The notes under the pieces are model-generated. The model saw only the letters and a program-made list of their open reading frames with translations, searched no databases and had not been told where the DNA came from. A stretch of DNA of 64,000 bases, from assembly GCA_013141075.1 (NCBI GenBank), contig JABFRQ010000005.1, forward strand, positions 496,001-560,000. The letters run 5' to 3'. The stretch comes from Methylotenera sp. Its GTDB lineage: Bacteria; Pseudomonadota; Gammaproteobacteria; Burkholderiales; Methylophilaceae. The position numbers were made by a program, and so were the translations under genes. Shown here piece after piece: positions 7,880 through 16,737 of the stretch (its first letter is position 1; every line of letters begins with the position of its first letter).

Positions 7880-9805
7880 ATGCACATTCGTAAGCAAGTG
7901 TTGATTGCTGTTATTTCGACTTTAAATGTAGTAACTGCTACTGCCGCTTGTACCAAGCAGTCTGCCAGCACGGTGGTTTGTAAAGGTAATCTCAATCACG
8001 GCTATCTTGCACGTGTAAATCAAACCATTATTAATACTAGCAACTTAAGTGAAACCAACCCTAATGCCCCAGAAGGCAAAAATTTGCTGAATAAATTAAC
8101 GGTGAATATTGCTGAAGACGCAAAAGTTTTAGCAAATCCACGTGTTCAGCTTTGGACAACGAATGATCAAACAGGTGCTGTTGCCACACCAATTTTCACT
8201 GTATCCATACTGGTTAATGCGGATAGCACGATAAACAACCGTGGTGCGATTGAAAATAACAGCGTAAGTAAAGTGAATAACGTTGCCGTGCTTCTTGGTG
8301 GTAATCAGGCTAAGTTAGTGAATCTTGCCGGTGGTGTAGTGTCAGCTGAAATTAGCGCAAAAAATCTAACAAAACCAATTTCGACCTCTACCGTAAGCAC
8401 CACCACTACTTTTACTGACAGTACACCTACCATTGTAAGTGGCGCGCCACATGGAGTGTTAAATGGTCCAGTCACAACCTATGGGTTTGATGCTGCTGCA
8501 ATTGGTGTGGATACTGAGTTGCACGGTCATAACGCAGTTGAAAACCACGGTGTGATTAGTGCGCGCCACGCTGGAACTGGCAAAGTGTGGGCGGTGGCGG
8601 CTGCAGGTAAAGCGGATACTTTTTCTTTAGAAAACTACGGCACTATATCAGCAGAACGCACTCAGCCTTTGATATTAACCACTAACACCGCCGCCAGTTT
8701 AAAAGGCACAGTAAAAGGTGCTGAAAAATTAAAAGTGGCTAGTACCAGTTACGGTGAAGCGCGCAATATTGCTTATGCGGCAGGTTTTTTTACTGAAGAA
8801 GAGCAAATGGAGTCCACTGTCCATAATCACAAAGGCGGCACAATTTCAGGCAGTGGAGATTTAGTAGCGGCCTTATACATGCGCTCAAACCTCTTAAATA
8901 TCACTAATGAAGGCACGATTAGCTACAACAAAGGCTCTGACAGTTTTGGTGGCGGAGTGGCGATTGTGAGCTACGAAGCACCATTTAACGAAGTGGAAGA
9001 CGGCTTTTTACAAATCAGCATCGGCAAAACTTCATTTAAAAATACCGGAAATATCATCGGCGATATTCGCATGGTTGATGTGAATGGTTTGGCTGAAATG
9101 GCTTCAAGAGTGGCAGGTTACGACCAAGCCTTTATGAAAGTAGCTGGCAGACGCGACAGCGTGATTGATAACAGCGGTAGTATGCAAAACCTAGTGTTAG
9201 GCACAGGCAATCACACGCTTACCAACAGCGGCATGATTGATGGCAATATCAATGTAAACCATAAATTCATCTACAAATATGCCGCCACTAACGCCACCAA
9301 CAACTATCCAGTGGGTACTTTTGCTGCAGGACAAGCGGCTACAGTTTGCTTAGCGCCTGATGTGCCACTCAAAGGTTGCTTGCCTTCCAAATGGTTTATG
9401 GCTGGTGATGAAGAGCACAGCTACAACACCGAAGCAGACTTTTTAGCAGCTAACCCAGATAAAACCTTTGTGCTAGAAAACAGTGGCACGATTACTGGCG
9501 ATGTGACTGTTGCCACTGTTGCTGGTAGCCAAATCACGCTAAGTCCAGTCATTGCGGGTGAGAACATTGGCACTATTCAAGGCGTTCTAAAATTTTCCGA
9601 TGTCAACGGGGCAAGCACTGCAGATAGTACAGCCGTGATTAAACCGATCGTTAGAAACCCTGCTTTAGTAAAAACAGGGAAAAGCTACCAAGTAGCCAAG
9701 CAGTTTTTTGGTGAGGCATTACCAAAAGTAGAAAGTAGTGGAAATATCAGTTGGAGAGCCCAAAAGGTCAGCAATGCGCTAGTGATTGTGGCGACTGTTA
9801 AATAG
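7880..9805 (+). CDS. Secreted beta-helix-like repeat protein (autotransporter passenger without a barrel)
   Basis: The 641-residue product has a Sec signal (MHIRKQVLIAVISTLNVVTATA) and then many short units of the type N.G.I (NNRGAIENN, NHGVISARH, NYGTISAE, NEGTISYN, NTGNIIGD, NSGSMQNL, NSGMIDGN, NSGTITGD). These are typical of right-handed beta-helix passengers of autotransporters. There is no C-terminal 12-strand beta-barrel, so it must be released, held by another protein, or anchored in an unknown way. It ends 32 bases before a TonB-dependent receptor with a strong ribosome site, so the two form an operon. Its promoter carries the shared dyad. A surface or metal-capture role is only a guess. 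Confidence 0.75.
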   Translation: MHIRKQVLIAVISTLNVVTATAACTKQSASTVVCKGNLNHGYLARVNQTIINTSNLSETNPNAPEGKNLLNKLTVNIAEDAKVLANPRVQLWTTNDQTGAVATPIFTVSILVNADSTINNRGAIENNSVSKVNNVAVLLGGNQAKLVNLAGGVVSAEISAKNLTKPISTSTVSTTTTFTDSTPTIVSGAPHGVLNGPVTTYGFDAAAIGVDTELHGHNAVENHGVISARHAGTGKVWAVAAAGKADTFSLENYGTISAERTQPLILTTNTAASLKGTVKGAEKLKVASTSYGEARNIAYAAGFFTEEEQMESTVHNHKGGTISGSGDLVAALYMRSNLLNITNEGTISYNKGSDSFGGGVAIVSYEAPFNEVEDGFLQISIGKTSFKNTGNIIGDIRMVDVNGLAEMASRVAGYDQAFMKVAGRRDSVIDNSGSMQNLVLGTGNHTLTNSGMIDGNINVNHKFIYKYAATNATNNYPVGTFAAGQAATVCLAPDVPLKGCLPSKWFMAGDEEHSYNTEADFLAANPDKTFVLENSGTITGDVTVATVAGSQITLSPVIAGENIGTIQGVLKFSDVNGASTADSTAVIKPIVRNPALVKTGKSYQVAKQFFGEALPKVESSGNISWRAQKVSNALVIVATVK

Positions 9806-9837
9806 TGAAATAAAAAATAAATACATAGGGGAAACAA

Positions 9838-12108
9838 ATGCAACAAACAAATTTTAAACTTAGTCATATTAAATTAGCTGTGCTAATAGCGTTGACAACG
9901 TCGCCTTTATTCGCATCTGCCGAAGATCAAGCCACAGCAACAGAAATAACCTTACCATCAGTCAACGTTCGTGCCACGATTGAAACGGGTGGGCTTTATC
10001 AACCTGCAATTTCTAAATCAGCAGCTAAGATTGATGTACCTTTAATGGACCTTCCTATTACTGTGAACGTTGTAACTAAAGAAACCTTTCGTGATCAAGG
10101 CGCACGATCATTGAATGATGCTTTACATAGCGTTCCTGGAGTGAGCGTATTGGCGGGTGATGGCGCACGCGACCAAGTGTATATTCGTGGTTTTAACACT
10201 CAAAACGATAATTATATTGATGGTTTCCGTGATGACTCTACCTACTACCGTGATTTATCCAATATTGAAACCATAGAGGTTCTCAAAGGCCCCGCAGCTG
10301 CGCTTTACGGTCGTGGTTCATCAGGTGGCATTATCAATCGCATCACCAAAAAACCAATGTTTAAAAATCAATATGAAATTGGGGGAACCGTTGGGTCATA
10401 CAATGTAAAACGAGGTGAGATAGATGTTAACCAAAAATTGAGCGATCAAATCGCTGTTAGATTAACCGGTGCTTTAGAAGATTCTGAAAGTTTTCGTGAT
10501 CAATATTTTATGGAGCGCCACATGATAGCGCCCTCTATTTTGTTTAAGGCTTCAGAACAAACCAGCATTTTGGTACAAATGGACTATTTAAACGACAACC
10601 GTTTAGACGATTTAGGTGTGCCAGCGCAATTAGGTGCGCCAATTAATGTATCACGAAGCACATATTATGGCTCCCTAAATGGCAAAAAGGATGATTACAT
10701 TAAAACAATTGTTAAGGGTGGCAGCATTAGTTTTGACCATACCTTTGATAATAATGTGAAAATTAAAAGCGTGTTCAGAGCAGCCAATTCAGACCAAGAC
10801 AGAAACGATACGCGCGCACCTGGTTTTAATACCACACAATTCACGCGTCAACACACGCACATTTTGCGTGATGAAACCAGTCTTTTCAACCAAACAGACT
10901 TAATGTTCAAGGCAGATGCGTTTGGCATGAACCATAACATGCTGGCTGGACTAGAACTTAACCGTCAGGACAAAGATTCATGGGGAAGTCGCTTTGATAT
11001 TGGTAGTGTAGATAAATTTAACCCTGTATTAACGCCTATTGTTTATGGCACTGCTACTACACCAACATTCGCAGATTTTAATACACGCTGGTTTACGCCA
11101 TTACCTGGTGGTACAAAACTCAAAAGCGTATCAAATACTAACCATCTAACTAAAACGGTTGGTATTTATGCACAAGATTTAATCACATTAAATCCTGCGT
11201 GGAAGGTGCTAGCAGGCATCCGTTATGATAATTTTGATCAAACTACCGAAAATTACATGCTTCTAACAAGCAATGTCAACAGAACCTTGAAACACAAAGA
11301 TAATACATGGAGCCCTCGTCTTGGTGTTGTGTATCAACCAAATAGTGCTGCAAGTATTTATGCCTCAGTAAGCCGCTCATATCAGCCTTCTGGCGAAATT
11401 AGCGCTTTGTCTGCAGCAAATGTGAATATGGATCCTGAACGCACACAAAACTTTGAAGTAGGTACAAAACTTGATTTGTTTGATGGCAATGTTTCTGCAA
11501 TGGCTTCAATATTTAGATTAGAAAGAACCAATATTAAAGCCACAGATGCCGCAACAAATACTCTTGTGCAAGTGGGTGAGCAACGCACAAACGGTCTTGA
11601 ATTGTCATTGTCAGGCCGTCCAGCTGAAGGTGTTGACGTCATTGCTGCTTACACTTACATGGATGCTATCGTTTCCAAATCAAAAGCTAATCAGTCGAAC
11701 GTATGTAGTTCTGCAGCGGGCTCTGACGGTGTTTCGGCTGCAACCAATGCTGCATTGTGTGCCACCATTCCAACTAATGTTTCATTGCAAGGCAAACGAG
11801 TGCCAATGGTGGCAAAAAATAGTGCTAACCTTTGGATTACCAAACGCTTCGCTAATGGTTTTGGATTTGGTGGTGGCTCTACGTTCACCGACAAGCGCTA
11901 TGGCTCTGCGATTGAGCAAAGCTACATTCCAAAATACATTCGTTTTGATGCCACAGCTTTTTTCGAAGCAAAAAAATACGAGGTTCGCTTAAATGTATAT
12001 AACTTGTTTGATAAGCACTATACTGATGCTGCCACTGGTGGCAATGAGAACGCGGCCATTCCTGGCGTGCCATTAAGTGCATTGTTATCAGCAAAATATA
12101 GATTTTAG
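9838..12108 (+). CDS. TonB-dependent siderophore-type outer-membrane receptor
   Basis: The 756-residue protein has a signal peptide, a plug domain (SLNDALHSVPGVSVLAGDGA, then VYIRGF, IETIEVLKGPAAALYGRGS and GGIINRITKKP) and a long beta-barrel ending in a C-terminal aromatic (SALLSAKYRF). That is the siderophore-receptor branch of TonB receptors. The ribosome site AGGGGAAAC precedes the ATG and the gene follows the secreted repeat protein within 32 bases. Because it is under the same operator as methanol-oxidation genes, its cargo may be a metal chelate used by them, possibly a lanthanide complex, as shown for other TonB receptors in methylotrophs. That cargo is inference. A hairpin terminator follows at 12157-12183. 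Confidence 0.88.
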   Translation: MQQTNFKLSHIKLAVLIALTTSPLFASAEDQATATEITLPSVNVRATIETGGLYQPAISKSAAKIDVPLMDLPITVNVVTKETFRDQGARSLNDALHSVPGVSVLAGDGARDQVYIRGFNTQNDNYIDGFRDDSTYYRDLSNIETIEVLKGPAAALYGRGSSGGIINRITKKPMFKNQYEIGGTVGSYNVKRGEIDVNQKLSDQIAVRLTGALEDSESFRDQYFMERHMIAPSILFKASEQTSILVQMDYLNDNRLDDLGVPAQLGAPINVSRSTYYGSLNGKKDDYIKTIVKGGSISFDHTFDNNVKIKSVFRAANSDQDRNDTRAPGFNTTQFTRQHTHILRDETSLFNQTDLMFKADAFGMNHNMLAGLELNRQDKDSWGSRFDIGSVDKFNPVLTPIVYGTATTPTFADFNTRWFTPLPGGTKLKSVSNTNHLTKTVGIYAQDLITLNPAWKVLAGIRYDNFDQTTENYMLLTSNVNRTLKHKDNTWSPRLGVVYQPNSAASIYASVSRSYQPSGEISALSAANVNMDPERTQNFEVGTKLDLFDGNVSAMASIFRLERTNIKATDAATNTLVQVGEQRTNGLELSLSGRPAEGVDVIAAYTYMDAIVSKSKANQSNVCSSAAGSDGVSAATNAALCATIPTNVSLQGKRVPMVAKNSANLWITKRFANGFGFGGGSTFTDKRYGSAIEQSYIPKYIRFDATAFFEAKKYEVRLNVYNLFDKHYTDAATGGNENAAIPGVPLSALLSAKYRF

Positions 12109-12156
12109 TGGTATTAACTTTATGCGTACGTTAGTATTTTTCGTATGAAAAATCTT

Positions 12157-12183
12157 AAAAAGCGAGCCAATGGCTCGCTTTTT
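12157..12183 (+). terminator. Rho-independent terminator after the first TonB receptor
   Basis: AAAAAGCGAGCC-aat-GGCTCGCTTTTT forms a perfect stem followed by a T run, 48 bases after the stop codon. Confidence 0.9.
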
Positions 12184-12262
12184 AATTTGCCATAGTTATT
12201 AATTATTGGGGGAGTTTTTCAACACTAAAAGTGAATTTTTGGCATATCTGCCATTAACTGTT

Positions 12263-12359
12263 GCGGCAGTATTCATTTTAATAGGTTGGTTTTGGCAAAT
12301 AATTCGAACATTTATTGCAAAAAAGTCGTTGACCGATTTCGGGAAATTATCACACAAAT
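12263..12359 (+). pseudogene. Relic of the mxaL 3' end
   Basis: Bases 12272-12324 are identical to 7621-7673 in the last helix of mxaL, and the flanking 9 bases differ at two positions. The frame still reads AAVFILIGWFWQIIRTFIAKK and then diverges to a stop shortly after. The 328-base gap 12109-12436 otherwise holds the terminator above, this relic, and a weak operator-like GGGAAATTATCAC at 12341-12353. The repeat flanks a 4.6-kb segment carrying the secreted repeat protein and the first TonB receptor. Confidence 0.75.
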
Positions 12360-12436
12360 AAAGTGAACTATAGGAGTGGTTACGATTTAGATCAAACTTC
12401 ATAATCAAAGTACGTTTATTACTAGGTAGTTACATT

Positions 12437-14689
12437 ATGTCGTTTAAAAGAAAGCTAATCGTTTCCTTGGTTGCATCCTTATTAGCTCAGCAAGCGTTTG
12501 CTGAGGACGCTAAAAATATTAAGTCTAAAGAAGTGTCACTGGATGTTGTGACCGTAAAAGGCATCTTGCCTGATAGGTTGGAATCTGTACCAGGTTCGTT
12601 TGCAGTGGTGGACGAAAAAGAGTTAGAAGTAAGAAGACCTTTCTCAATAAAAGAAGCATTAAACACCGTACCTGGCGTAAACATTGTTGCTAATGAAGAC
12701 CCACTTGGATTGGCTCTTAATATCGGTATTCGTGGTATGGACCCTCGTCGCACAGCGCGCACTTTGTTGATGGAAGATGGTATGCCTTTACATCTTGCAC
12801 CTTATGGTGACCCATCAGCCCATTACTCAACTCCTTTAGAGCGAGTAGGTCGTATTGAAGTGGTTAAAGGTTCTGGGCAAATACTTTACGGCCCTCAAAC
12901 GGTTGGCGGCATGATTAACTTTGTCACCAAACCAGTCCCTAGAAACGGTTTAGCTGGTAGCGTAATGGCGACAGGTGGAAATAATGACTTTTGGGGTTTA
13001 CATGGCAACGTAGGTTACGGCACGGAGCGTGGTGGCTTTATGATCGACGCCTTAAAGAAAAAAGGCGATGGCATTCGAGATAATCACGATTTTGATGTGC
13101 AGGAATTTACAATAAAAAGTGAGGTTGATTTAACTGACAGCCAAACTTTAATTGCAAAAGTAGGTTATTACGAAGAGGATTCACATGTGTCCGAGACGGG
13201 TTTAGGCACTATTGACTATGCCAATAACAAGTTTCAGGCACCTACAGGCAAGAATGATCGATTTCAACATGAGCGTAAATCAATTCAATTACAACATATC
13301 CTTAAAGTTGATGAAGGTATCAAGTTAAGCACCAACGCCTATTACATTGATTCATGGCGTTCATCTTATCGTCAAACAGACACAGCTGGGGGCTGGGATG
13401 ATGAGTTCGGTACTGCCACAGGTGTAACAGCGATAGATAGAGATGGCGCTCCTGGATGCGATATTAGCACCCCAAATGCTTGTGGTGGCCGTCATCGTCC
13501 TCGTTCGTACCAAGTTTGGGGTATCGAGCCACGTGTTGACTTTAGCCATAAATTATTTGGTCTAGACAACGATGCAGTTGTTGGATTTCGCTACCACGAT
13601 GAGGATATTCAGCGTGATCAATTTAGAGACGACAGCCCGTTAACCATCAATGACTTAGCTTGGACAAAGGCAAATGGAACGCATCGCGAAAGTTTACATC
13701 ATACCGTTAAAGCCCAATCTGCTTATGTTCAAAATACATTTCACATCAATGATTGGTCGCTAACGCCAGGGCTACGAGTTGAAAAATTTAAAACTAAGCA
13801 AAGTATTTTGGTTGCGGGTAGCGACCCTATTGGCCCTGATGGAGCGCCTGGTGGTGTTGGTGGTTTACACGGTACTAAGAGTCAAACGGAAGTGTTGCCA
13901 GGCTTGGGAGCGACTTGGAGCGGTATTGCAAATACGACAGTGTTTGGTGGTATACACCGTGGTTTTGCGCCACCTCGTCCAGATAGAGATTTAGCTTCTG
14001 ATCCAATCACAGGTAATTTTGTTACAGACAAAACTACGCCAGAGCTTTCTACTAATTTTGAATTAGGTTTGCGCTCTAAGTACTTTAAAGGCATTTCATT
14101 TGAATCAACTTTATTTCATACTAAGTTTGATGACATTGTCATCAAGTCAGTTGCAGGTAGTTATGTGAATGCTGGTGAAGCAGCCATGTCTGGCCTTGAG
14201 TTTGCTGGCCGTGTTGATTTTGGCACTATTTACAACACAGCACACAACGTTTACTTAGTGGGTTCATACACCAATCTATTTACTGCCAAATTTAAGAAAG
14301 ATGGCTTAAATACAACGGATGGCGTTATTGCAGGCAACAGACTACCTTACTCGCCAAAACATTTAGCCTCAGTCAGTTTGGGCTATCAACACCCAGTTGG
14401 TATTGATGCTCGAGTTGGTGCCGATTTTGTAAGTAGCCAAGAGCCAGATGCCTATACTAATGGTAGCCTTTTTGCTCCAGGAATGGCGTTGTTAGCAGGT
14501 TATGCTGGCACGATTCCATCTTACACGCTGTTTAATGCTTCTATCAACTTTAAACCTGTAAACTCAAAAGCAACGTACTTTTTAAGCGGACATAACTTAA
14601 CTGATAAAGAGTATCTTGCAAGTCGTGTTGATGGCATGTTTGCGGGGCGTAGTCGCCAAGTATTTGGTGGAGTGAAATTAGATTTTTAA
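12437..14689 (+). CDS. TonB-dependent receptor, FecA-like
   Basis: The 750-residue protein has a signal peptide (MSFKRKLIVSLVASLLAQQAFA), a plug with SIKEALNTVPGVNIVA, GIRGMDPRR, RIEVVKGSGQILYGPQT and GGMINFVTKP, and a barrel ending FGGVKLDF. The plug resembles ferric dicitrate (FecA-like) receptors. It is separated from the first receptor by a terminator and the mxaL relic, so it should have its own promoter; only a poor match to the shared operator is seen (12341). Cargo unknown; iron citrate or another metal-organic acid complex is plausible. A strong terminator at 14741-14792 ends it. Confidence 0.88.
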   Translation: MSFKRKLIVSLVASLLAQQAFAEDAKNIKSKEVSLDVVTVKGILPDRLESVPGSFAVVDEKELEVRRPFSIKEALNTVPGVNIVANEDPLGLALNIGIRGMDPRRTARTLLMEDGMPLHLAPYGDPSAHYSTPLERVGRIEVVKGSGQILYGPQTVGGMINFVTKPVPRNGLAGSVMATGGNNDFWGLHGNVGYGTERGGFMIDALKKKGDGIRDNHDFDVQEFTIKSEVDLTDSQTLIAKVGYYEEDSHVSETGLGTIDYANNKFQAPTGKNDRFQHERKSIQLQHILKVDEGIKLSTNAYYIDSWRSSYRQTDTAGGWDDEFGTATGVTAIDRDGAPGCDISTPNACGGRHRPRSYQVWGIEPRVDFSHKLFGLDNDAVVGFRYHDEDIQRDQFRDDSPLTINDLAWTKANGTHRESLHHTVKAQSAYVQNTFHINDWSLTPGLRVEKFKTKQSILVAGSDPIGPDGAPGGVGGLHGTKSQTEVLPGLGATWSGIANTTVFGGIHRGFAPPRPDRDLASDPITGNFVTDKTTPELSTNFELGLRSKYFKGISFESTLFHTKFDDIVIKSVAGSYVNAGEAAMSGLEFAGRVDFGTIYNTAHNVYLVGSYTNLFTAKFKKDGLNTTDGVIAGNRLPYSPKHLASVSLGYQHPVGIDARVGADFVSSQEPDAYTNGSLFAPGMALLAGYAGTIPSYTLFNASINFKPVNSKATYFLSGHNLTDKEYLASRVDGMFAGRSRQVFGGVKLDF

Positions 14690-14740
14690 GAGTTAATCAG
14701 GTGCGTGGTAGCCTATCCTTATAATAGACTACTATCTCAC

Positions 14741-14792
14741 AGCGAGCCTATTTTGTTCCCCTAGGAAGGATTTATAGGCTCGCTTCTTTTTT
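14741..14792 (+). terminator. Terminator between convergent TonB-receptor and regulator genes
   Basis: AGCGAGCCTAT (14741-14751) pairs with ATAGGCTCGCT (14774-14784), followed by CTTTTTT. It lies between convergent genes and could serve both strands. Confidence 0.75.
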
Positions 14793-14804
14793 GCTCGCAT
14801 AAAA

Positions 14805-15455
14805 TTAAACAGGCATAATATTCAATTTAACGGCAGCCAAAATCAGTTGCGAACGATTTTTGACATTGAGTTTCTGTAAAAGATTGGTTTGATGGTTAGC
14901 AACGGTTTTGTAATTAAGGTTAAGCGTATCGGCAACCTCGTCCAGTGTCAGCCCTTTTGCTAATAGCCTAAATACCTCAAATTCTCGTGGTGTTAAGCTA
15001 TTCAAAGCACTGTCATGCTTTAGCCCTTGAGTTGAAATCTTGTGCGCAAGATCATGGCTTATATATCTTTTATTGTTAGCAACGGCAAATACGGCCTCCA
15101 CTAAAATGCTGGGGGCACTTAATTTTGTCACGTATCCGCAAGCCCCTGCCGACATTGTGCGAGAACAAAAAACTACATCGTCATGCATACTAAATACGAG
15201 AATTTTGAGATGTTTATTTTTTAAGAGCATTTTTTTAATGGTTTCTATCCCGCCCATGCCTGGCATAGATAAATCCATAATCACAACATCTGGTTTTATT
15301 TCCTCAAAGTTTTTGTAGGCCTCTTCGCCACTTTCTGCTTCAGCGACTACCTTAATATTGGCTTTTTCAAGCAGGTTTTTATAACCTTCGCGCACCACTG
15401 CGTGGTCATCAACCAAATAGACTTTAACCGTATTTTTTAAGTCAGAATGATTCAT
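14805..15455 (-). CDS. LuxR/FixJ-family response regulator (MxaX-like)
   Basis: The 216-residue regulator has a receiver (VYLVDDHAVV; phosphoacceptor near Asp61 in VVIMDLSMPGMGG; the Lys region VTKLSAP) and a C-terminal LuxR-type DNA-binding domain (LTPREFEVFRLLAKGLTLDEVA). Its start overlaps the stop of the upstream kinase gene by 4 bases, so the pair is translationally coupled. It is divergent from a PQQ dehydrogenase and is a paralogue of the regulator at 53-688. The kinase/LuxR-regulator arrangement recalls the MxaYX pair of Paracoccus. It is a strong candidate to bind the RGGA-N5-TCCY dyads, because several copies lie in its own upstream region. Confidence 0.9.
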   Translation of the reverse strand: MNHSDLKNTVKVYLVDDHAVVREGYKNLLEKANIKVVAEAESGEEAYKNFEEIKPDVVIMDLSMPGMGGIETIKKMLLKNKHLKILVFSMHDDVVFCSRTMSAGACGYVTKLSAPSILVEAVFAVANNKRYISHDLAHKISTQGLKHDSALNSLTPREFEVFRLLAKGLTLDEVADTLNLNYKTVANHQTNLLQKLNVKNRSQLILAAVKLNIMPV

Positions 15456-16420
15456 TGTGCTAACTCATTTAATGTAACTGTATTGATTTGAACGTAAATT
15501 TTTGTGCCAGTGTTGCCTTGGTTGACATCAGCTTGGCTGGTAATTGTCAAGTCACCGCCTAGTGCATCAATGCGTTCAGCCATGCCCTGCAAGCCGTACC
15601 CAGAACTTTGCTTGCTTAAGTTAAAGCCAACGCCGTCATCCTTTATTTCAATGGATAAACAATTTGGCTGGTTGTGAATGTGAATAAAAACGCGAGTCGC
15701 TTGTGCATGTTTGGAAACATTGTTGAGTGCTTCTTGCACAACTCTGAACACAGCGATGTTGATAGTTTCGTTAAATTGATCAATATTCCCACGGATGTTG
15801 AGGTGATAACTGGTTGGATTTTGGCTTGTTACATTCATATTACTAACGGAGCTTAAGGACCGCCATGAATCAACCAAGTGTTCTAATGCTGCCGCCAGCC
15901 CAAGATCATCTAAAGCGACGGGGCGCAAGGCTCGTATTAAATGATGCGTAGCGTGAAAGGCATGACTTGCGCTTGAAACAATGCGCTCTGCAGTTAATTT
16001 TGCACTTACAGAGCAATCATTATCCATCATCAAACTTGAAGCTTGCGCGTTAATAGCACTGAGGTATTGCCCTAAATCATCATGTAAATCACGTGCGATG
16101 CGTTTACGCTCGCTTTCTTGCACTTCTAATACTCGTTGTAATAATGCGTGATTTTTCTTAATCAAAATCCTGGATTCATTGATGCGTCGTTTAGCAAACC
16201 ACAGCATGGCGACTAAGCTTGCCAACAGCGCGGGTAGCCACTCATCAACATCAACACTCTGCTCATATTGCCTAGCCCAAGTATAAAAATTGTCTGAAAA
16301 ATTGTAATGACTAGAAATAGCATACACACTTAAAAAAGCCACAATAACCCACAACGAATCAAGTGCAACCTTGCGCCAGTATATTTTTTGACTAGTCAAC
16401 TGTTGAGTTTTGTCTGCCAA
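15452..16420 (-). CDS. Membrane sensor histidine kinase (MxaY-like)
   Basis: About 322 residues with two membrane helices (near 19-36 and 62-76) enclosing a short periplasmic loop, then a HisKA_3 dimerisation/phosphoacceptor region (ERKRIARDLHDDLGQ, His in RDLHDD) and a HATPase domain with VVQEALNNVSKHAQA and DDGVGF..GYGLQGM. This is the NarX/DegS-type kinase class that pairs with LuxR-type regulators. With 14805-15455 it forms a complete two-component system. The signal is unknown; the small periplasmic loop suggests sensing in or near the membrane, or via a partner protein. Gene context suggests an alcohol- or metal-related signal (inference). Confidence 0.9.
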   Translation of the reverse strand: MADKTQQLTSQKIYWRKVALDSLWVIVAFLSVYAISSHYNFSDNFYTWARQYEQSVDVDEWLPALLASLVAMLWFAKRRINESRILIKKNHALLQRVLEVQESERKRIARDLHDDLGQYLSAINAQASSLMMDNDCSVSAKLTAERIVSSASHAFHATHHLIRALRPVALDDLGLAAALEHLVDSWRSLSSVSNMNVTSQNPTSYHLNIRGNIDQFNETINIAVFRVVQEALNNVSKHAQATRVFIHIHNQPNCLSIEIKDDGVGFNLSKQSSGYGLQGMAERIDALGGDLTITSQADVNQGNTGTKIYVQINTVTLNELAQ

Positions 16421-16481
16421 TGCTTACTTTATTTCAATGTACAAGCTTCAAGCATGCGATGGTTAGTGTTTTTTCACAACT

Positions 16482-16515
16482 GGGTTATTCACCCTAAAGC
16501 ATAGGATTATTTCCC
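16482..16515. promoter_or_regulatory. Two RGGA-N5-TCCY-like sites proximal to the kinase gene
   Basis: GGGTTATTCACCC (16482-16494) and AGGATTATTTCCC (16503-16515) have centres 21 bp apart. They lie 60-95 bases upstream of the kinase start on the reverse strand, so the two-component system may regulate itself. I could not find a good -10 for that strand at the expected distance. Confidence 0.5.
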
Positions 16516-16559
16516 TAAAATCAACAAACCACTCCGTTGTAAGCAAGAGAGTGGTCAGC

Positions 16560-16647
16560 AGGTTTTAATTCCTGAGTTTAGCGGGAAAATGTCCCAGTCT
16601 ATTGAGGGACTAATTCTGAGTGGCTAAAAATAAAACAAGCATATAGT
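16560..16647 (+). promoter_or_regulatory. Triple-operator promoter of the divergent PQQ dehydrogenase
   Basis: Three 13-bp sites are spaced exactly 23 bp apart: AGGTTTTAATTCC (16560), GGGAAAATGTCCC (16583) and GGGACTAATTCTG (16606). A -10-like TATAGT lies at 16642-16647, 30 bp after the centre of the last site. The middle copy is the best dyad. This is the fullest example of the shared promoter design and fits a protein array bound on one face of the helix. Confidence 0.7.
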
Positions 16648-16737
16648 TTGCATACGTTGCCTTGGTAATATTTTGTAACATTCTGATTACAAAATATTAC
16701 GGTGGCAGACGAAATTTTTATTAACCGCGGAGGACGT

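Noticed and set aside
12341-12353. GGGAAATTATCAC before the FecA-like receptor as a regulon operator
   Set aside because: The right half is poor and there is no -10 box at 30-31 bp, so it was kept out of the main motif list.
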